Shown here one piece after another: positions 5,913 through 10,401 of a stretch of 10,401 nucleotides of DNA. A program made the position numbers and the translations under genes. The notes under the pieces were generated by a model. It was not told the DNA's origin, searched no databases, and saw only the letters and a list, made by a program, of their open reading frames with translations. The DNA lies in NCBI GenBank assembly GCA_021399405.1, contig JAAFKL010000218.1, forward strand, positions 1-10,401. Direction: 5' to 3'. Source of the DNA: Candidatus Heimdallarchaeota archaeon. GTDB lineage: Archaea; Asgardarchaeota; Heimdallarchaeia; Heimdallarchaeales; Kariarchaeaceae. Positions within the stretch are counted from its first letter, which is position 1; each line of letters begins with the position of its first letter.

Positions 5913-6806
5913 ATGCTTACGAAAGAAAATGTGGCACTTTATGATCTCTTGAAAATGATTAGGCCACCAAATGCGTTTATGGTTACAGCGATGGCTGTGA
6001 CAGGTATGTGGTTTGCCAGTGCAAGTGTTGAATGGTGGAAATATGCTCTTGCAATCATTGTAGCAAACGCTTACATTGGTATTGCTATGGTCCACAACGA
6101 TATTATCGATGTAGAGATTGATAGAATTAATGCCCCACACAGACCATTACCTTCTGGGAAGGTATCATTAAGAGAAGCAAAAACATATGCTATTGTTTTG
6201 TTTATAGTCGGTACTGTTGCAGGATTATCAATGGGAGCAATTGAATCAATAATTATTATGCTTATGTCACTTGTACTTTCTTTGCTCTACAATTCGAAAT
6301 TAAAGCAAATAGGATTTATAGGAAATATTGCTGTGGGAGTTACAGCAACTTCAGCGTTTCTTTATGGCGATGCGGTGGCTGCAGGTTGGGATCATTTTTG
6401 GCCGGTATCGGCTTGGAATGCTTCTGTATACTTATTTTTAATTTCAGCAATTTTGAATACTTCGAGAGAAGTGGCTAAAGGAATTATGGACACTGAGGGT
6501 GATCGGGAATATGGTATCAAAACAATTGCCGTTCTATATGGAAAGTCAAATGCTGCTAAATTGGTTCTAGTATTGATTACATTTGCAATTCTGATTGCTT
6601 TACTCCCATTATTCAATCAAACTTTTGGCCCATTATTTATAATAGCGGCTGGTGGGTTTGTTTTATTATTATTACGACAAGGTATCCCGCTACTTAAGGA
6701 TCCAAATTACGATACGGCAAAGAAATTCAAAAATTGGTTACTACCGAATATGTTCATAGCACTTCTAATTATTATAATTGATGTCGCTATCGATCGATAT
6801 TATTAA
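5913..6806 (+). CDS. Digeranylgeranylglyceryl phosphate synthase (UbiA-family prenyltransferase)
   Basis: A 297-residue polytopic membrane protein of the UbiA superfamily with about eight or nine hydrophobic segments. The first Asp-rich motif is NDIIDVEID at 62-70, followed by RINAPHRPLPSG. The second is SREVAKGIMDTEGDREYG at 184-201 followed by KTIAVLYG. This pair is characteristic of the archaeal enzyme that joins a second geranylgeranyl chain to geranylgeranylglyceryl phosphate, the second ether-bond step of membrane lipid synthesis; Mg2+ is held by the Asp clusters. The length is normal for the family. A UbiA homologue of other specificity (menaquinone or haem pathway) is less likely because of the lipid-type motif. 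The gene lies 99 nt after the EndA-family gene. ATG start, no Shine-Dalgarno site seen. Confidence 0.88.
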   Translation: MLTKENVALYDLLKMIRPPNAFMVTAMAVTGMWFASASVEWWKYALAIIVANAYIGIAMVHNDIIDVEIDRINAPHRPLPSGKVSLREAKTYAIVLFIVGTVAGLSMGAIESIIIMLMSLVLSLLYNSKLKQIGFIGNIAVGVTATSAFLYGDAVAAGWDHFWPVSAWNASVYLFLISAILNTSREVAKGIMDTEGDREYGIKTIAVLYGKSNAAKLVLVLITFAILIALLPLFNQTFGPLFIIAAGGFVLLLLRQGIPLLKDPNYDTAKKFKNWLLPNMFIALLIIIIDVAIDRYY

Positions 6807-6845
6807 CGTAAGAAAGGTTAGAAAATATTCCCCATTTCAATTATC

Positions 6846-6854
6846 TATAAAATA
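6846..6854 (+). promoter_or_regulatory. Box A of the PilT-type ATPase gene
   Basis: TATAAAATA in the 101 nt space after the prenyltransferase gene. A start point about 25 nt downstream, near 6875, would give a leader of about 30 nt. It suggests the ATPase gene has its own promoter. Confidence 0.35.
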
Positions 6855-6907
6855 AATGAAAGGGAAACTATCGATCACTTTACAAATAAACCAAACAATA
6901 GAATCTT

Positions 6908-8203
6908 GTGATTGAACTAGAGCGGATGTTTGACATATATGAAAATACTATGAGTCTGCATCTCCGAGAGAATCTTTTCCCACAGGTAAAACACGGAAAA
7001 CCTGGAGAGTGGAGCTTAGATCCAATTAGTGATGATATCCTAACTAGAGATTATCTTGAGTCTTTGACACAGGAAGTTCTAGAATTTGCTGAAGAGGAAG
7101 CGAATGCGTTTGTAGAGGATAATCAAGAGTTAGTGCAAGTTATACAACTTCATAACTATCGAATTGTCATAACAATTCCTCCTTTCTCGGATGCTTATGA
7201 AATTACCATAGTTAGGCCCACTATACAAAGAACATTAGGTGAATATAATCTTCCTGAATTATTAGTTCAAAGATTAGAACAAAGAGCTGAAGGTGTTTTA
7301 ATTGCTGGTGCACCAGGTCATGGTAAATCCACCTTTGCAGCTGCTTTAACCAATTTTTACGCCGATCAAGAAAAAATTATTAAGACAATTGAGAAGCCTC
7401 GGGATTTACAATTAGACGATCGTATTACTCAATTTACAACCTTGCCTGAGGATGTGGAAAAATTGGCTGATGTTTTATTATTGATGAGACCAGATTATGT
7501 AATATTTGATGAGATCAGGAAAAATTTAGATTTTACAGTCTATACAGATATGAGATTAGCGGGTGTTGGTATGGTTGGAGTAATCCATGCGACACAACCA
7601 ATAGATGCGATCCAAAGATTTGTATCTAGGATCGAACTTGGTATGATTCCAATGGTTATTGATACTGTAATATTTATTTTCAATGGAGAAATTGAGACTG
7701 TCCTTTCTCTAAAAATGGTGGTTAAAACGCCTTCTGGATTTAATGATCAAGGTTTAGCAAGACCAGTTATTGAGGTTCGAAACTTTCTGACAAGAAAACC
7801 GATATATGAAATGTTTTCATTTGGTGAGCAAATTGTTGTAATTCCTTTGGATGGTACCACAGCAAGAAAACGAAAACCAAAATCACCGCGTCGGAAAAGT
7901 GATAAAAGAAGAGATCGTAAAGGTGATTTTTCTTTCAATTTACCTCCAAAATCTAAATTTTCGTCTTCTGATGCTCAGATTAGTATTAAACAAATTATTG
8001 AAACTAAAAAACACCTCATTGTGAAACTCGAAAGTGGATATGAATTTGAGCAGGTTCAATTACTGATGGGACCACAAATTATGATGAATGCAGTTGTTAA
8101 TGATCAAGGTGAAATAAAACTCTCCCGTAAGAAAGCAACCACAAAACGGCTAGAGAGATTTCTTGATAATGCTGATACGCCTATGACTGTTCGAGTTATC
8201 TAA
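6908..8203 (+). CDS. Archaeal PilT-type ATPase with KH-like C-terminus, without the N-terminal PIN domain
   Basis: A 431-residue cytoplasmic ATPase of the archaeal 'PIN-PilT-KH' family (MJ1533-like). The N-terminus starts directly in the pre-ATPase region (MSLHLRENLFPQVKHGKPGEW at 15-35, a near copy of the family's SVHLKEG...AKRGKPG segment). Then come the ATPase core with Walker A GAPGHGKS at 134-141, EKPRDLQL at 162-169, Walker B YVIFDE at 197-202, DMRLAGVGMVGVIHAT at 214-229 and IDAIQRF at 232-238. A Lys/Arg-rich linker (317-338) leads to a small C-terminal domain (about 358-431, ending in MTVRVI) that is KH-like in this family. Family members usually carry an N-terminal PIN nuclease of roughly 150 residues. 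It is missing here, and an in-frame stop lies two codons before the GTG start. The role in RNA metabolism is inferred from the family. ATG at codon 7 is an alternative start. Confidence 0.88.
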   Translation: MIELERMFDIYENTMSLHLRENLFPQVKHGKPGEWSLDPISDDILTRDYLESLTQEVLEFAEEEANAFVEDNQELVQVIQLHNYRIVITIPPFSDAYEITIVRPTIQRTLGEYNLPELLVQRLEQRAEGVLIAGAPGHGKSTFAAALTNFYADQEKIIKTIEKPRDLQLDDRITQFTTLPEDVEKLADVLLLMRPDYVIFDEIRKNLDFTVYTDMRLAGVGMVGVIHATQPIDAIQRFVSRIELGMIPMVIDTVIFIFNGEIETVLSLKMVVKTPSGFNDQGLARPVIEVRNFLTRKPIYEMFSFGEQIVVIPLDGTTARKRKPKSPRRKSDKRRDRKGDFSFNLPPKSKFSSSDAQISIKQIIETKKHLIVKLESGYEFEQVQLLMGPQIMMNAVVNDQGEIKLSRKKATTKRLERFLDNADTPMTVRVI

Positions 8204-8922
8204 TCAATAAATTCAACATTATGTTTATAGCCAATAATATAACTCACATTTTCAATATATTTGTCACCGAATACACCGGTCTCCACAACACCTGTAATTT
8301 GCATTACTTTATTATGAAATTCTTGTAAGTCATTTAAAGAGCCTTGGTGATGAATTTCAATAATATTATTGTGGTTATCGGTTAACAAAGGTGTTTCATC
8401 TGATGATAGATGAAGCTTTATAGAGACATTAGGATACAGAGATTTGATTTGGTTAATTATGGAATCATAAGCAAATGGAATTATCTCAATTGGAATAAAT
8501 TTTGTGAATTGAGAACTTAATTTGCTTTCATCCATGACGACCAAAATCTTTTTCGCTTGTTCCCACAATATTTTTTCTCTTAGTAGAGCGGCTCCATGTC
8601 CTTTAATTATTATTTTAGCATTATTATCGCTATCAAATACAACCTCATCAGCCCCATCTACACATATGACAGCATTTCCCTTAGCACGTTCCTGTAATTC
8701 TTTGATAGTTATTTCTTGAATTGAGTTGTCATGTAACTGTTTAGAAGTAGAATTTGAGCCAGATACAGCTTTAAGTTCATTCATGGATTTATGAATTTCA
8801 GATAGATAAGATATAATCAAATCTACAGTAGAACCAGATCCAAAAATAACAAAGGTTTCATGCCGCAATTTTTTTGCTGCATAAATTGCTGCATTCTCTT
8901 TTGGTGTTTTATTCATCCTCAT
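8200..8922 (-). CDS. rpiA: Ribose-5-phosphate isomerase A
   Basis: A 240-residue cytoplasmic isomerase that interconverts ribose 5-phosphate and ribulose 5-phosphate. Visible marks: the phosphate loop FGSGSTVD at 27-34, SGSNSTS at 54-60, VDGADE at 88-93 (catalytic-type Asp89 and Asp92), KGHGAALLREK at 107-117 (Lys107 and the general base Glu116, with the same 9-residue spacing as Lys94 and Glu103 of E. coli RpiA), TDNHNN at 181-186 and GVVETGVF at 211-218. KGHG replaces the common KGGG. In archaea it supplies ribose phosphate for nucleotides, where a full pentose phosphate pathway is often absent. The start overlaps the end of the upstream membrane-protein gene by 14 nt (8 nt if Met3 is used), which suggests translational coupling. 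The 3' end overlaps the ATPase gene, tail to tail, by 4 nt. Confidence 0.95.
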   Translation of the reverse strand: MRMNKTPKENAAIYAAKKLRHETFVIFGSGSTVDLIISYLSEIHKSMNELKAVSGSNSTSKQLHDNSIQEITIKELQERAKGNAVICVDGADEVVFDSDNNAKIIIKGHGAALLREKILWEQAKKILVVMDESKLSSQFTKFIPIEIIPFAYDSIINQIKSLYPNVSIKLHLSSDETPLLTDNHNNIIEIHHQGSLNDLQEFHNKVMQITGVVETGVFGDKYIENVSYIIGYKHNVEFID

Positions 8923-9865
8923 TGATTAATTTCTTCAATCTAGCAAGTTCCCTGAGCATATCCATTCGTAGAGCCGCAATCGAAGTTGATTTGGCAAAAA
9001 TTTTCTCTTTTTCTGGTTCTGCTGATTCAACCTTCATAGGTTGGGCAGCTTGAGGAGAAGTTGGTGTGGGTGCTACACCTGGTTTAGTAGGGGGTGGAGG
9101 AATATTTGCAGTTGGTGCAGCTGGTGGCGGTGGTGCCGCTGCGGTAGGAGCTGGTGGGGTATCTACAATTTGCGTTGGTGTGGGTGCTGGAGCGGCTGGT
9201 GTTTCAGCGATTGGGACTGCAGCGGTGGGTGGTGGTGGATTTGTTACCTTAACCTTCTCATGGATTGGTTCGGTAACTGTTGTTTTGACAGCCATTGGTT
9301 CTGGAGCTTTTGCGATTTTAGATCTTTTACGCTTTGCAGTTCTTGGAGCAAGAAAATCATCTTCTTCTTCAAGTTCTTGTAATTGTTTTTCTAAATCTGC
9401 TTCTATGTCATCAATTGCTTCATCTGTCATGCCGGTAGCAATTTCACCGGTACTGCTACTGACAATATCAGCTTGGAGCATTTCATTCATTTTACTTGTT
9501 AATTTGGAAACTTCAGTAGAATATTGAGTTTGTAACAATGAATATGCATCACCAGAGATTTCCCCTCCATCTTTGAAAATAGTTAATTGTGATAAACTGG
9601 CTTCAGCTCCAGCAATTTCGACTTTTAAACTCGCCAACATATCACGGCTATCTTCAAATGATATTTGAGTTACCGCTCTTGCTGAATCTTTTGAAGATGA
9701 TTTTGCTTTCACTTCACGATATTCTACGCCAGATTTTGGACGTCTTCTAGTAAGAATCCAAGTTGTGAATGCTGTAGCAATAAAATATACAATACCCAAA
9801 TAAATTAAGGCTCTGTAGAAAGGATCAAGACTTTCGGGTGGTAGATTATCTGGAAATGATGCCAT
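8909..9865 (-). CDS. Membrane-anchored coiled-coil protein with a proline-rich cytoplasmic tail
   Basis: A 318-residue protein of unknown function. Order of parts: a short N-terminus with Pro and acidic residues; one membrane segment at about 16-38 followed by RRRPK, which predicts the N-terminus outside and the tail in the cytoplasm; a helical region at about 70-132 with a 'FKDGGEISGDAYSLLQTQYSTE' type segment, a pattern seen in short coiled-coil archaeal proteins; an acidic helix at 148-169; a basic cluster AKRKRSKIAK at 177-186; a proline-rich linker at 209-271 with several PPPP blocks; and a C-terminal amphipathic helix at 294-313 (STSIAALRMDMLRELARL). The start is well supported: AGGAG at 9877-9873, 7 nt before the ATG. 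The proline blocks could bind profilin- or SH3-like partners, and the end helix could be a docking element. Both are inference. It is followed by rpiA with a 14 nt overlap. Confidence 0.8.
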   Translation of the reverse strand: MASFPDNLPPESLDPFYRALIYLGIVYFIATAFTTWILTRRRPKSGVEYREVKAKSSSKDSARAVTQISFEDSRDMLASLKVEIAGAEASLSQLTIFKDGGEISGDAYSLLQTQYSTEVSKLTSKMNEMLQADIVSSSTGEIATGMTDEAIDDIEADLEKQLQELEEEDDFLAPRTAKRKRSKIAKAPEPMAVKTTVTEPIHEKVKVTNPPPPTAAVPIAETPAAPAPTPTQIVDTPPAPTAAAPPPPAAPTANIPPPPTKPGVAPTPTSPQAAQPMKVESAEPEKEKIFAKSTSIAALRMDMLRELARLKKLINEDE

Positions 9866-9872
9866 GAAATAA

Positions 9873-9921
9873 CTCCTATTTATTCTCTATATTAAATTCT
9901 CGGATAACGCAGATATAAAAT
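9873..9921 (-). promoter_or_regulatory. Promoter and Shine-Dalgarno site of the proline-rich membrane protein and rpiA
   Basis: On the minus strand, ATTTTATATC at 9921-9912 is a good box A. About 25 nt on, transcription would start near 9890, with the AGGAG site at 9877-9873, 7 nt before the ATG. This is the clearest leadered promoter of the window and probably drives both genes. Confidence 0.5.
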
Positions 9922-9997
9922 CTTGTGTGAATTTATAGGATTAATCGCGTAAAATCCATTTTTTAAAAACTCAGATTTTGAGTGAATAAATTATACT

Positions 9998-10401
9998 TTA
10001 GCTTAAAGAGTTGATTTCCCAATCGTAATGAAGATATTTTAGCTTTGTATTGTTCGAAAATTTTTCGCCTTTCCAGTATTTTTGTATGAAGGGAATTACG
10101 CCACCGTGTCCTTTGAAATCTTTTTTGTACCATTTGAATATCCGACTTACATACAGAATATTTTCTTTCAAGATTACTGAATTTTGATTGTTTACGAATT
10201 GCTCTGTCAAATCTTCAAGGAATTCTGATAAATTTTCAGGTAAAAATAATTTGCCAGGTAAAAATGGACATGATATTGAAGCACAATTAATCGCAAAATG
10301 TATGCGAGGATCTTTGAATTTCTTTCTAAGGATTTTGTTCTCCAATGTATACAATGAAAGTTTCATTCCTGCTACTTTGTGTTTACGCAGATAAAAAAAT
10401 C
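9998..10401 (-). CDS. DUF547 domain protein, C-terminal part (start beyond the window)
   Basis: The frame is open to the right edge: 11 codons precede the internal ATG at 10366 and read FFYLRKHKVAG, which fits the family, so that Met is probably not the start. About 133 residues are visible. DUF547 marks: YTLENKILRKKFKDPRIHFA, INCASISCPFLPGKLF (the paired Cys region after the RIHFA core), a helix LSEFLEDLTEQFVNN, then VSRIFKWYKKDF, GVIPFIQKYW and the terminal YLHYDWEIN. The function of DUF547 is not known; it is common in bacteria and occurs in plants fused to other domains. The part upstream may hold a signal peptide or another domain. It lies 132 nt before the proline-rich membrane-protein gene on the same strand. 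Confidence 0.88.
   Translation of the reverse strand, partial: FFYLRKHKVAGMKLSLYTLENKILRKKFKDPRIHFAINCASISCPFLPGKLFLPENLSEFLEDLTEQFVNNQNSVILKENILYVSRIFKWYKKDFKGHGGVIPFIQKYWKGEKFSNNTKLKYLHYDWEINSLS

Noticed and set aside
9041..9240. Tandem-repeat-like GGTGG/GGAGC runs, considered as a DNA repeat
   Set aside because: The units are irregular and are explained by Pro and Ala codons of the linker on the minus strand.
9066..9527. Long Gly/Val/Ala-rich frame on the plus strand, and a Trp/Cys-rich one at 9041-9382
   Set aside because: Both are the complement of the proline-rich and coiled-coil parts of the minus-strand membrane protein, which has a Shine-Dalgarno site, a promoter and a sensible domain layout.
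1..10401. CRISPR array, insertion sequence, tRNA or rRNA genes
   Set aside because: No regularly spaced repeats, no transposase-like frame, and no cloverleaf or conserved T-loop sequence found in the short intergenic spaces by eye; a tRNA scan could confirm.

Overview
The window is a compact, AT-rich piece of archaeal chromosome. It carries a digeranylgeranylglyceryl phosphate synthase-type UbiA enzyme, a single-gene NAC with a UBA domain, A/V-type ATPase subunits H and F, a tRNA-splicing endonuclease family protein, a Trm5/Taw2-type wyosine enzyme, a C2-PUA protein and the archaeal 'PilT-type' KH ATPase. Box A-like TATA elements and a mix of leaderless and Shine-Dalgarno starts fit this. The combination would suit an Asgard-type (for example Heimdall-like) or another uncultivated lineage, but nothing here proves the lineage.

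Left part (1-3156), all on the minus strand: ATPase subunits H and F, 5 nt apart. After a 190 nt gap carrying a promoter and a 15 bp palindrome comes an AbgB-like M20 amidohydrolase, followed after 29 nt by a winged-helix regulator. At the very edge is the first part of a gene starting with a signal peptide or membrane anchor. The ATPase A, B and D genes that often follow F are absent at this place.

Middle part (3226-8203), mostly plus strand: NAC, divergent from the ATPase genes; a convergent C2-PUA protein; then Taw2-like methyltransferase fold enzyme, an EndA-family protein, the archaeal lipid prenyltransferase and a PilT-type ATPase. This is an informational/translation neighbourhood with one lipid gene. 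The EndA-family protein keeps the catalytic Tyr and Lys but has Gly where the catalytic His should be, so it may be a structural subunit. The ATPase lacks the N-terminal PIN domain usual in its family.

Right part (8200-10401), minus strand: a DUF547 protein cut by the window edge, then a single-pass membrane protein with a coiled coil and a long proline-rich cytoplasmic tail, then ribose-5-phosphate isomerase A. The last two overlap by 14 nt and are probably co-translated. rpiA ends tail to tail with the ATPase gene, overlapping it by 4 nt.

There is no sign of a CRISPR array, an insertion sequence, rRNA or tRNA, and no gene-free stretch longer than about 190 nt. Most of the window is ordinary housekeeping. 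The best leads are the His-less EndA, the membrane-anchored polyproline protein and the PIN-less ATPase.
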